A stretch of 10,958 nucleotides of DNA from CAMBDR01 sp046597185 (GCA_046597185.1 JBKJLF010000719.1:1-10958); one strand, 5' to 3'; positions 1 through 7,297 are shown, numbered from the stretch's first letter. A program made the numbers and translations. The notes: a model not told the origin generated them from the sequence alone.

Positions 1-1299
1 GTGCGCGGTTTGGTCGGCAGCAGCCCCATTACCCCCGATTTTGTCATGCGCCTGGGTTATGCCGCAGGCAAGGTATTGGCCAGCGCTGAAAGCGCCCGCC
101 CGACTGTGTTGATCGGCAAAGACACGCGTATTTCCGGCTATATGTTGGAAGCTGCGCTGCAAGCCGGGTTGACCGCAGCCGGGGTCGATGTATTGCTGAC
201 TGGCCCGATTCCCACCCCGGCGGTGGCGTATTTAACCCGCGCCCTACGCTTGCAAGCGGGGGTGGTGATATCCGCTTCGCATAATGCCTACCACGATAAT
301 GGCATCAAGTTTTTTTCAGAGCGCGGCAATAAATTGCCCGATTCGGTGGAATTGGCGATTGAAGCGGCCATTGATGAGCCGATGCAATGCGTGAGTTCGG
401 ATAAATTGGGCCGCGCCCGTCGCATCGACGATGCGCAAGGGCGGTATATTGAATTTTGCAAGAGCACCTTTCCGAATGAGCTGGATTTGCGCGGCATGAA
501 AATCGTGGTCGATTGCGCCCACGGCGCGGCTTACCATATTGCCCCGCATGTGTTGCATGAGCTGGGTGCTGAAGTGGTGTCGATAGGCAATCTACCCAAT
601 GGTTTCAATATTAACGAGGGTTGTGGCGCGACCGCGCCCAAGGCGCTGGCAGCGGCGGTATTGCAACACGATGCAGATATCGGGATTGCGCTCGATGGTG
701 ATGCCGACCGTTTGATTATGGTCGATGCCAAGGGCCAAATCTATAATGGCGACCAATTATTGTACGTCATCGTCAAAGCTCGGCTGGCTGCCGGGCCAGT
801 GCCCGGCGTGGTGGGCACCTTGATGACCAATATGGCACTGGAAGTAAAATTGCAGCAGTTGGGCGTTGGCTTTGCCCGTGCCAAGGTGGGTGACCGTTAT
901 GTGTTGGAAGTGATGCAAGAGCGCGGCTGGATTTTGGGCGGCGAAGGCTCTGGCCATTTGCTGTGTCTGGACAAGCACACCACGGGCGATGGCCTGGTTT
1001 CCGCCTTACAGGTCTTGTCCGGTTTGATGCGCAATGGTCAAACCCTGGCGCAAGCGACCGAAGATTTGGTTTTGTTTCCGCAAACGCTGATTAATGTGCG
1101 GGTGGCGGCGGACAGCAATTGGCAAGAGAATGCCGCCCTGGTGGCGGAAAAAACGGCGGTGGAAGCCGAGTTGGGCCAGCGCGGCCGGGTGTTGATCCGC
1201 GCTTCCGGCACCGAACCCTTGATTCGGGTGATGGTGGAAGCGCAGGATTCGGCACTGGCGCAAAGCTCGGCTAAGCGGATTGCGGCGACCCTGGCTTAA
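1..1299 (+). CDS. glmM: Phosphoglucosamine mutase GlmM (5' end cut by window)
   Basis: GlmM converts glucosamine-6-phosphate to glucosamine-1-phosphate in the cytoplasm, on the path to UDP-GlcNAc for peptidoglycan and LPS. Numbering from the first codon in the window, the catalytic phosphoserine loop SASHN is at 91-95 (S93), the Mg-binding loop DGDADR at 232-237, the sugar-specificity loop GEGSGH at 314-319, and the phosphate-binding RASGTEPLIR is near residue 400. All four alpha-D-phosphohexomutase signatures are therefore present. The opening GTG is not a real start: it encodes the V of the conserved N-terminal TDG(I/V)RG motif, so about a dozen codons, including the start, lie left of the window. 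The 432 residues seen plus those give the family's usual length of about 445. The gene ends TAA and converges on the aquaporin gene with 57 bp between the two stop codons. GEGSGH is characteristic of GlmM rather than PGM/PMM, which use other residues in this loop. Upstream partners (often folP/ftsH) cannot be seen. Confidence 0.96.
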   Translation: MRGLVGSSPITPDFVMRLGYAAGKVLASAESARPTVLIGKDTRISGYMLEAALQAGLTAAGVDVLLTGPIPTPAVAYLTRALRLQAGVVISASHNAYHDNGIKFFSERGNKLPDSVELAIEAAIDEPMQCVSSDKLGRARRIDDAQGRYIEFCKSTFPNELDLRGMKIVVDCAHGAAYHIAPHVLHELGAEVVSIGNLPNGFNINEGCGATAPKALAAAVLQHDADIGIALDGDADRLIMVDAKGQIYNGDQLLYVIVKARLAAGPVPGVVGTLMTNMALEVKLQQLGVGFARAKVGDRYVLEVMQERGWILGGEGSGHLLCLDKHTTGDGLVSALQVLSGLMRNGQTLAQATEDLVLFPQTLINVRVAADSNWQENAALVAEKTAVEAELGQRGRVLIRASGTEPLIRVMVEAQDSALAQSSAKRIAATLA

Positions 1300-1356
1300 C
1301 CCAGCGAGTCTCGCAATCCTTTTCGGCTGCGCCATGATTGCGTACTCATTGTGCAC

Positions 1357-2034
1357 TCATTGCGCTGGAGCTGGCTCCTCAAACAAAGCCTTGGCGCAAG
1401 CCAGGGCGCATAGCGCGCCCGCATATTGCGCCACAATAAAACTGGCCACATCGGCCATTCGGATGCCGGTAAAGGTATTGGTGAAGCTGCGCGCCAGCGT
1501 CACCGCCGGGTTGGCAAAGGAAGTGGAGGCGGTGAACCAATACGCAGCCACAATATACAACGCCACCATCGCCGCACAACTGGCCAAGGGTAATTTGCGG
1601 CGGCTAAAGCTTTGAATCGTCAGCACCAAACCAAAGGTTGCGATCAATTCAGCCCACCACAAATTGCTGCCGCTACGCACTTTCAGGCTGCTTTGTTGCA
1701 CTGCCAGACCAAACATCAGGTGGGTTGCCCACACCCCGCTGATTGCACCAGCAATTTGCGCCGCGCAATACGCCGCCAGCGTGGTAACGCTGATTTCTCG
1801 TTGCAAACAGGCTACCAGTGATACCGCCGGGTTGAAATGCGCGCCCGAAATCGGCCCGAACATCATGATCAACACAAACAGACCCGCGCCCGTGGCCAAA
1901 GAATTGGCCAGCAAGGCTTGCGCCTGATTGCCAGCGGCCAATTGCTCGGCCATAATGCCGGAACCCGCCACAATCGCCAGCAACAAGCCACTGCCCAGTG
2001 CTTCGGCAAATACGCTACGTAGGGATAGCTTCAT
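1357..2034 (-). CDS. aqpS: AqpS-like MIP-family aquaglyceroporin, probable arsenite channel
   Basis: This 225-residue protein is a member of the major intrinsic protein family, with about six membrane segments (roughly 7-29, 42-60, 82-104, 126-142, 150-170, 195-215). Two NPA half-helix motifs are visible, HFNPAV (NPA 68-70) and FANPAV (NPA 175-177). The residue after the second NPA is Val178, where water channels and GlpF carry the selectivity-filter arginine. From memory, Sinorhizobium meliloti AqpS, an ars-operon channel that lets As(III) out of the cell, has the same replacement. The gene is the last of three on the minus strand, 48 bp after the arsI stop, so it is read as the export step for As(OH)3 made by ArsI. 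It has only a weak ribosome site; the ATG at 2034 was chosen because the preceding codons are not family-like and the N-terminus fits. It could instead be a generic water/glycerol channel. The MIP assignment is firm; the arsenic role rests on context and the filter residue. Confidence 0.88.
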   Translation of the reverse strand: MKLSLRSVFAEALGSGLLLAIVAGSGIMAEQLAAGNQAQALLANSLATGAGLFVLIMMFGPISGAHFNPAVSLVACLQREISVTTLAAYCAAQIAGAISGVWATHLMFGLAVQQSSLKVRSGSNLWWAELIATFGLVLTIQSFSRRKLPLASCAAMVALYIVAAYWFTASTSFANPAVTLARSFTNTFTGIRMADVASFIVAQYAGALCALACAKALFEEPAPAQ

Positions 2035-2082
2035 GATGCATTGGCCCGTTCAAAAATGAAAATAGGAGGCATGGCGTTCTTC

Positions 2083-2559
2083 TTAGCAGCAACCCTTGGC
2101 GGCCACTACGGGAATTCCCAGTGGCATTTTCTCTTTCTGGCGCGGGGCGCAGCAAGCTGAACCCGTTGCCACCGCTTCCACTTTGGAAAAGGTCGGAATT
2201 TCACTCAGCGAGTGATAGGCTTCCCACGCAATGCCTTGCGGGTCGGTCAACCAATGTTTGTTTGATTCCATATAGCAGCAGCCCGTACCGGTTTCGGTGG
2301 TGACCGATGCGGCATCGGCGGCGTCATAGCGTTGCTTGAGTTCGGCCAGTTCGGCATCGGATTCAACCTGAATCCCGATATGGTCCACGCCGGGCGTGGC
2401 ACCCCGGGCGGAAATGGCAAAATTGATGCGCGGATCTTCCAACATCCATTTTGCATAGTCGGCTTTTTCAACCGTCGGTGCAGCACCGAATAATTGCGAA
2501 TAAAAGCGAATATTGGTGGCCAGATCGGCAACGGCCAAGTGCATGTGAAAGCGTTTCAT
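2083..2559 (-). CDS. arsI: ArsI/CadI-family metalloenzyme, probable C-As lyase
   Basis: ArsI enzymes are Fe(II)-dependent vicinal-oxygen-chelate dioxygenases that cleave the carbon-arsenic bond of trivalent methyl or aromatic arsenicals, releasing As(III). The 158-residue product has the VOC layout, with likely metal ligands H5, H60 (GVDHIG) and E113 (AWEAYH), and the diagnostic vicinal cysteines C94-C95 (TGTGCCYMESNKHW) that hold the substrate arsenic. A cysteine-bearing tail follows, with CC in SACCAP and a terminal KGCC. The start at 2559 is chosen over a longer reading to 2649 because it has a strong AAGGAG six bases upstream (2566-2571) and matches family N-termini (MKRFHMHLAVADL). It lies 62 bp after arsR and 48 bp before the aquaporin gene, in the same operon. 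The family also includes proteins named CadI for cadmium induction, and not every member has shown lyase activity, so the substrate is inferred. Family membership is secure. Confidence 0.9.
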   Translation of the reverse strand: MKRFHMHLAVADLATNIRFYSQLFGAAPTVEKADYAKWMLEDPRINFAISARGATPGVDHIGIQVESDAELAELKQRYDAADAASVTTETGTGCCYMESNKHWLTDPQGIAWEAYHSLSEIPTFSKVEAVATGSACCAPRQKEKMPLGIPVVAAKGCC

Positions 2560-2565
2560 GGTGAT

Positions 2566-2571
2566 CTCCTT
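2566..2571 (-). promoter_or_regulatory. Shine-Dalgarno site of arsI
   Basis: Read on the minus strand this is AAGGAG, six bases before the ATG at 2559. It decides the start: the open frame runs upstream to 2649, but nothing comparable precedes that codon and the extra 30 residues do not resemble the family. Confidence 0.85.
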
Positions 2572-2621
2572 GAATGGATGGCGAAAAAGTAAAGTAGGTC
2601 GATAAAAATGGTGGATTTGGT

Positions 2622-2981
2622 TTAGCAACAACTGCCCGAGCCTTGGCAACAGTTTTCAGTCAAAAATGCCAGCAGCGAATTCATACAATCAAAGCGTGCG
2701 GTGTAAATTTGGAAGCGGCCTTCAGAACGTGCTTCGATCAAACCCGCGTGGCTCAATTCTTTTAAGTGAAACGATAGCGCAGATGGCGCAATCTCCAGCG
2801 CCCCCGCGAGCGCGCCCGCGTTCATGCCAGGCGGGCCCGCCACCACCAGCGCGCGGTACAGGCGCAAGCGCGTCACTTGCGCCAGCGCCGCCAGCGCGCG
2901 CACGACTTGCTCTTCGCTGAGCGTGACAGTGAGGGTGATTTTGGCGATTGGGGCGATTGGGGGGATGGGGGGCGTCGTCAT
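2622..2981 (-). CDS. arsR: ArsR/SmtB-family repressor with C-terminal cysteine sensor
   Basis: This is a 119-residue winged-helix repressor of the ArsR/SmtB family, expected to bind its own promoter as a dimer and release it on binding As(III) or a methylarsenical. The HTH is at about 54-82 (NAGALAGALEIAPSALSFHLKELSHAGLIEAR region), followed by the wing (RSEGRFQIYTA). The alpha-3 ELCVCDL motif of E. coli ArsR is absent. Cysteines instead cluster at C99, C111-C112 and C118-C119 at the extreme C-terminus. The CC-x5-C spacing equals that recalled for Acidithiobacillus ferrooxidans AfArsR (C95, C96, C102). The N-terminal 13 residues are a Pro/Ile-rich low-complexity stretch (PPIPPIAPIAK) encoded by G-rich repeats, and may be non-functional. 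The ATG at 2981 has only a poor Shine-Dalgarno, but no better in-frame start precedes the conserved helix. It is the first gene of the arsR-arsI-aquaporin operon and is probably autoregulated through the site at 3024-3039. Confidence 0.93.
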   Translation of the reverse strand: MTTPPIPPIAPIAKITLTVTLSEEQVVRALAALAQVTRLRLYRALVVAGPPGMNAGALAGALEIAPSALSFHLKELSHAGLIEARSEGRFQIYTARFDCMNSLLAFLTENCCQGSGSCC

Positions 2982-3019
2982 GTCCGGCTCAATTCAAAGA
3001 GATTCGTTTCAATGGTTCG

Positions 3020-3048
3020 ATTATTCAATAAATATTGAAGTGACGCAA
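3020..3048 (-). promoter_or_regulatory. Promoter of the arsR-arsI-aquaporin operon
   Basis: On the minus strand a -35 TTGCGT (3043-3048; three of six consensus bases, including TTG) is followed after exactly 17 bp by a -10 AATAAT (3020-3025; five of six). Transcription would start near 3013, leaving about 30 nt of leader before the arsR ATG. The spacer is largely filled by the inverted repeat at 3024-3039, so a bound repressor would block RNA polymerase directly. AT-rich sequence and phased A-tracts lie immediately upstream. The assignment is by pattern only. Confidence 0.7.
3024..3039. promoter_or_regulatory. Probable ArsR operator (inverted repeat)
   Basis: This is a perfect inverted repeat with 7-bp arms and a 2-bp centre, TTCAATA-AA-TATTGAA. 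It sits between the -35 and -10 elements of the arsR promoter and overlaps the -10 by two bases. AT-rich TTCAAT-type palindromes are common targets of ArsR/SmtB dimers, and the position is ideal for autorepression. Related half-sites (TTCAA) occur nearby at 3008-3012, so a second weaker contact is possible. Binding is inferred. Confidence 0.72.
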
Positions 3049-3069
3049 GCGAAATTTTCGCGTATTTAA

Positions 3070-3107
3070 AAAAACAGCGCAAAAACAGCGCAAAAACAGC
3101 GCAAAAA
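3070..3107. repeat. Three 11-bp tandem repeats with phased A-tracts
   Basis: The unit AAAAACAGCGC occurs three times in a row (3070-3080, 3081-3091, 3092-3102), followed by one more AAAAA (3103-3107). The A-tracts therefore recur every 11 bp, about one helical turn, which is the arrangement that bends DNA. The repeat lies between the kinase stop codon and the arsR promoter, about 55-95 bp upstream of the predicted arsR start point. It may stimulate that promoter, or simply be a slippage-prone microsatellite. Confidence 0.9.
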
Positions 3108-3122
3108 TCAGTATGAAGCTGC

Positions 3123-6100
3123 TTAGCTCGCTGGTGCCAACAAGGGTAAATCCAGCGTAAAACAAGTGCCTTGCCCCGGCGTACTTTCGACCCGAATCGT
3201 GCCATTTAACAGTGAGCTGACGATATTGTAGCTGATCGACAAACCCAGCCCAGTGCCGCCTTGCCCCATTTTGGTGGTGAAAAATGGTTCAAAGATGCGT
3301 TTCAGATGTTGCGCTTTGATGCCTTTGCCATTATCGCGAAATTCAATCAATACCCGCTCCGGCACGTCCTGGCGCGCGCTCAGGTGCATGATGCCGCCAG
3401 TGCTGCCCTCATCAAACGCATGTAGCAAGGCATTGTTGATCAGGTTGGTTATGACTTGCCCATACGGCCCCGGATAGCTGTTGAGGCTGATATCATCGGC
3501 GATATCGATTTCAATATGATGCCCACCAAGGCGTATCTGGTTCATCACCGTGGCGATGATTTCATGCGTGGTATGGGCCAGATTGAAAATGCGTTGGTGC
3601 GCAGCCGTGCGATCCACCGCCACTTGTTTAAAGCTCGCCACCAATTCGGCCGCATTGGTTAAACCGGGCATGATGACGCTGGACGCTTCGTTGGAATCAT
3701 TTAAAAACTCTTGCAAGTCGCTACGGCGTAATTGTCCGCGCGTGACTTTGTCTTCAAATTGTTGCGTTTTGTCTTGCAACGCGGTCAGCATCAGCAAACT
3801 ATTGCCAATCGGGGTATTGAGTTCATGCGCCACGCCCGCCACCATCGAACCCAGGGCCGCCAGTTTCTCTTGTTCCACCAGCCGGGCCTGGGTTTCTTGC
3901 AGTTGGCGGTAGGCATTGGCGTTATCCAGCGCAATCGCGCCATAGGCACACAGGTTGCGGAAAATCAGGCGCTCGCGTTCGTTATAGGCGTATTCGAGCT
4001 GTGATTGCACCACCATTACGCCCAATAAGCGGTGATCCACAATCAGCGGCAAATACAGCGCACTGCGCAAATTGCGTCGTAGCAGGCCCGATTCCGGCAG
4101 TGCGTGTTTGGCATCGAGCATGATTTCCTGGCGCTCGCGCGCGGTGCGGGCAGTGTTGGAATGGGCTGAATCGAGTGCGATCACATGCATTTCCATGTTT
4201 TTGCCATGTTCCCGCCCAAACGCCAGTTCCAGTTGCCCGGTTTCGCGGTTGTGGCGGTAAATGATGACGCATTGCGCATCGATCAAATGTACCACGTGTT
4301 GATACAGGGTATCGAAGGTGACGTGTAAATCCAGGTTGGCGGTAATGTCGCGCCCGATGCGGCCCAATTCACGCAGGGTTTCTGCTGAATGCGCCAAATC
4401 GCCGTTGGCCCGGTTCAAGTCTTGATTGGTTCGCACCAATTCATGTTGATTTTTCTCCAGTTCCTGGGTGCGCTGCCTGACCACGTTTTCCAGTTGCACA
4501 CGCTTGAGGTATAAGTAGCGGGTGCGCATGTGTACCAGGGCGATGATCAGAATCAAGCCCAGCAAGGCCATCAGGCTGCGATTCCACCAGGTTTGATACC
4601 ATGCAGCGGCCACGTCGATGGCGATATTGATTTCCTGGTCGGCCCATTCGCCATCCCGGTTGGAACCGCGTAGCCGCAAGCGATAGTTGCCGGGTGCTAA
4701 ATTGCTGTAAGAGGCGAGGCGGCGTGTGTGGTCACTCTCAATCCAGTCGCTGTCGTAACCTTCGAGGCGATAGGCGTAGTGATTGCGATCGGGCGCAGAA
4801 AAATCAAGTGCCGAGAACTCGACCTGAAGGCTGTTGGCATGGGGTAGAATCTGTAGCTGCCGACTATTCTCGTCCAGTTGATTGAAGCGACTCGCGGCCA
4901 GGCTTTGTCCGCCGATTTTGACATCCGTAATCACCAGCGGCGGACGATAAGTCCATTTGCGCAATAAATTGGGGCGTATTACCGTAATACCGCCATTGGC
5001 ACCAAACACCAATTCACCCTGGGGCGTGGCATCGCAAGCGCCACTCCAATAGGTGCTGTGGACCGCACCGTCGGCGCGTTGGATGGTGCGAACCGTCAAT
5101 TGTTCCGGTTCAATCCGGGCGATGCCATCGTCGGTGCTGGCCCAAATATTACCAATCCCGTCCGCCACCAGGCAATTCACCGCTTCGTTGGGCAAACCCT
5201 GGCTGGTGCTGATGCGGCGAAATTGGGGCTGCGTCCCTTCGCGCTCCAAAATATTAATCCCACCGCCCAAGGTGGCTACCCACAAATGCGCACGCCGATC
5301 AAATAGCAAGGAAGTAATGGCACCCGATGCCAGGTCTTTGGGATTGTTGGGGTTGGGCATAAACTTGCGCACGCTATGGCTGATCGGATCATATTGATTT
5401 AAACCATTGCGGGTGCCAATCCAGATCAAGCCATCCGGCCCGTGCTGCATGGTGGTAATGCGCATGTCGCCAAGCTGTTCTGTGCCTTGCGGATGGATGC
5501 GGGGGAGGGGATGGCTTGCCGTTAAATCGAATTGCCATAAGCCATCGTTGGCACCTAAAAATAGCATATTTCCATGCCGCAGCAGGGCGCGCACGGATGC
5601 ATCAATCTTGCGCCCCGGAACCTGGACGCGCTGCAACACACTGCCATCGGCCTTGGCCCGGTACAGTCCGCGATCGGTGCCTAAAAAAATGGTATCGGGG
5701 CCAGTGGTGAGCAAAGCCCAAATCCGGTTTTTTTGTAGCGCGCTTTCCGGGTTGGCGGGGTCGGGCCGCAAACTGCGGATCATGCCATGCTCGGGATGGA
5801 TGATATTCACGCCATTGCTATGCAAACCTAACCAGATATTGCCGTTTGGCAGGCTGAGAACGGAGCGAATATCCGGGTCGGATAATTTGATATTGTTGCT
5901 TTGCAAGCCAAAAATCGATAGCACGGCATGATTGCTGATATCGTGCCGACTCACCGCGCGCGTGCTGGCAACCCATAGCAAACCGGATTGGTCTTGCAAC
6001 ATGGCAAAGATGGAATCGTCGGCCAAGCCCGTGCTGCGGCTGGGGTCGTGCCGCATGCGCTGTATCTGGTTGGATTGATTATGGTGGATCAGAATACCAT

Positions 6101-6995
6101 GGCCAAAGGTGCCAAACCAGATTTCGCCGGGGCGCGGTTCGATAATTGAGAGTATCCAGTCACTGCCCTGATTGGTTCCATCCGCAGCCAAGGGCTGCAG
6201 ATTCTGATGCCGTGCATCAACCCAAAACGCGCCATGGGTCGCTGTACCCACCCAAATACGTCCGTCCGTGGTTTGGTAAAGTTGGGTAATGGGTAAGCTT
6301 TCCTGATTTGAGGGGAAGATCTCTTTAAATTGGACGCCGCCTGGTGGCCGATAGAGTAATCCTGTCTGCGTGCCTAACCATAAACCACCATCTTTGGCGC
6401 GCAAAATGGCGCGCATCCGGCGATCCTTTAATAGATTGGATTCATTGCTACCGTGATTGAATTGTGAAATCTTTGATGTTGTATTGTTGATATAATTTAA
6501 GCCGCTATTGGTTCCCACCCAAATCCCGTCTTCATCATCACTGGCGATGGCATTGACGCTAATATGGGATATGCCATCGGGGCCGACCGGGAAGCGGGTA
6601 AAATAATCGTGTTCTGGCTCGTAGCGTGCCAGGCCGCCAGCGCTGGTGCCGATCCACAAGCGGCCATGGGTATCGACGTGCAAGCTTTGGATGTTGATAT
6701 CAGGCAAGCTGTGGGGGTCGTTCATTTGTGGCTTATAGATGCGAATTCGATAACCATCCCAGCGCGCCAGACCATTGGGGGTTGCTATCCATAAAAAACC
6801 GACTTTATCTTGCGCCAGTGCTGTGTTAAAACCACGTGGCAAGCCTTGCTCTGAGGTAATGTGTTGGAAGGCAGGATCAGCCAGACTGGCCCAGCGATCC
6901 TGGGTGCTTGCATGGCTCCCATGCGTGAGCAAAGCCCAGCAAACCAGGGTGCGCAGAATACTGAACCAACAGAAAGCGGGAAAGCGAATGGTCAT
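3123..6995 (-). CDS. Two-component sensor histidine kinase: double beta-propeller, Y_Y_Y, GAF, HisKA/HATPase
   Basis: This 1290-residue protein is a periplasm-facing sensor kinase. A signal peptide-like segment occupies 1-29 (cleavage likely after SHA29). Residues about 45-690 contain fourteen Reg_prop-type strands (GFLWIATPNGL, GRLWIGTSAGGL, DGIWVGTNSGL and so on), consistent with two seven-bladed propellers. A Y_Y_Y domain follows at about 715-795 (YAYRLEGYDSDWI), then one membrane helix at about 805-825 (MALLGLILIIALVHM), a coiled coil to about 875, and a GAF domain at about 880-1030. The kinase core has H-box AGVAHELNTP (phospho-acceptor H1057), N-box NLINNALLHAF near 1185, DNGKGI, FEPFFTTK and GTGLGLSI near 1245. 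All catalytic boxes are intact. HAMP, receiver and DNA-binding domains are absent, unlike hybrid kinases of Bacteroides, so it needs a separate response regulator, and none is in the window. The start at 6995 has a weak ribosome site but yields a good signal peptide. The ligand is unknown; related propeller sensors often respond to saccharides. It lies 141 bp upstream of arsR on the same strand with no evident terminator. Confidence 0.94.
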   Translation of the reverse strand: MTIRFPAFCWFSILRTLVCWALLTHGSHASTQDRWASLADPAFQHITSEQGLPRGFNTALAQDKVGFLWIATPNGLARWDGYRIRIYKPQMNDPHSLPDINIQSLHVDTHGRLWIGTSAGGLARYEPEHDYFTRFPVGPDGISHISVNAIASDDEDGIWVGTNSGLNYINNTTSKISQFNHGSNESNLLKDRRMRAILRAKDGGLWLGTQTGLLYRPPGGVQFKEIFPSNQESLPITQLYQTTDGRIWVGTATHGAFWVDARHQNLQPLAADGTNQGSDWILSIIEPRPGEIWFGTFGHGILIHHNQSNQIQRMRHDPSRSTGLADDSIFAMLQDQSGLLWVASTRAVSRHDISNHAVLSIFGLQSNNIKLSDPDIRSVLSLPNGNIWLGLHSNGVNIIHPEHGMIRSLRPDPANPESALQKNRIWALLTTGPDTIFLGTDRGLYRAKADGSVLQRVQVPGRKIDASVRALLRHGNMLFLGANDGLWQFDLTASHPLPRIHPQGTEQLGDMRITTMQHGPDGLIWIGTRNGLNQYDPISHSVRKFMPNPNNPKDLASGAITSLLFDRRAHLWVATLGGGINILEREGTQPQFRRISTSQGLPNEAVNCLVADGIGNIWASTDDGIARIEPEQLTVRTIQRADGAVHSTYWSGACDATPQGELVFGANGGITVIRPNLLRKWTYRPPLVITDVKIGGQSLAASRFNQLDENSRQLQILPHANSLQVEFSALDFSAPDRNHYAYRLEGYDSDWIESDHTRRLASYSNLAPGNYRLRLRGSNRDGEWADQEINIAIDVAAAWYQTWWNRSLMALLGLILIIALVHMRTRYLYLKRVQLENVVRQRTQELEKNQHELVRTNQDLNRANGDLAHSAETLRELGRIGRDITANLDLHVTFDTLYQHVVHLIDAQCVIIYRHNRETGQLELAFGREHGKNMEMHVIALDSAHSNTARTARERQEIMLDAKHALPESGLLRRNLRSALYLPLIVDHRLLGVMVVQSQLEYAYNERERLIFRNLCAYGAIALDNANAYRQLQETQARLVEQEKLAALGSMVAGVAHELNTPIGNSLLMLTALQDKTQQFEDKVTRGQLRRSDLQEFLNDSNEASSVIMPGLTNAAELVASFKQVAVDRTAAHQRIFNLAHTTHEIIATVMNQIRLGGHHIEIDIADDISLNSYPGPYGQVITNLINNALLHAFDEGSTGGIMHLSARQDVPERVLIEFRDNGKGIKAQHLKRIFEPFFTTKMGQGGTGLGLSISYNIVSSLLNGTIRVESTPGQGTCFTLDLPLLAPAS

Positions 6996-7297
6996 TGTCA
7001 GTCAGGCCGGGAAGTCGAGCTTGGTTGAAATTGTTAAAGAGTGCAAATTTTACACCAGAATGCGACGGCAGATGATATAAACTTTGGCGTGGATACGATA
7101 TCTATTCGGGTGGCTTGAATGGTAACTATTTTTTTCACCACCGTGTTTCACTATCTTTCCACGATACAATCGAGCAGATGCCTGATCGATGCGTCCGGTG
7201 GGTTGTGCGACAAAGGCAGCATGCCGTTTTATAATGAATTGAGTAATTTGGTCAAGCAATGAGTTTGCCATCAAATGGAGATGATTGAGGTGTTAAG
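6996..7297. other. Divergent intergenic region between the kinase and the membrane-peptide operon
   Basis: No gene is supported here. It must hold the kinase promoter (minus strand) and the promoter of the 7298/7443 pair (plus strand). Only the latter is clear (7207-7235). On the minus strand a TAAAAT hexamer near 7050 could be the kinase -10, but no matching -35 is present. A 74-codon minus-strand frame at 7050-7274 has no family resemblance and overlaps the plus-strand promoter. Short plus-strand frames of 8-9 codons just before 7298 are not considered genes. Confidence 0.6.
7207..7235 (+). promoter_or_regulatory. Promoter of the membrane-peptide/DUF1631 operon
   Basis: A perfect -10 TATAAT (7230-7235) lies 17 bp downstream of GCGACA (7207-7212), which matches four of six -35 consensus bases. 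The start point would be near 7242, giving a leader of about 55 nt to the ATG at 7298. This is a sigma-70 type promoter by pattern; no operator was recognised. Confidence 0.65.

Noticed and set aside
1..3. GTG at the first base as the glmM start codon
   Set aside because: It encodes the V of the conserved N-terminal DGVRG motif, so the true start lies upstream of the window.
1300..1356. Terminator candidate between glmM and the aquaporin gene (GCGAG-T-CTCGC at 1304-1314)
   Set aside because: The palindrome is too short to form a stable hairpin and no proper T-run follows it.
1344..1365. Two tandem 11-bp copies, ACTCATTGYGC
   Set aside because: Just two copies, spanning the end of the aquaporin gene, and no function is suggested; probably chance or local slippage.
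2560..2649. Longer arsI reading starting at 2649
   Set aside because: The added 30 residues do not resemble the family, and the strong AAGGAG lies directly before the ATG at 2559.
7050..7274. 74-codon minus-strand frame between the kinase and the membrane-peptide gene
   Set aside because: It has no recognisable family pattern and overlaps the strong plus-strand promoter at 7207-7235.
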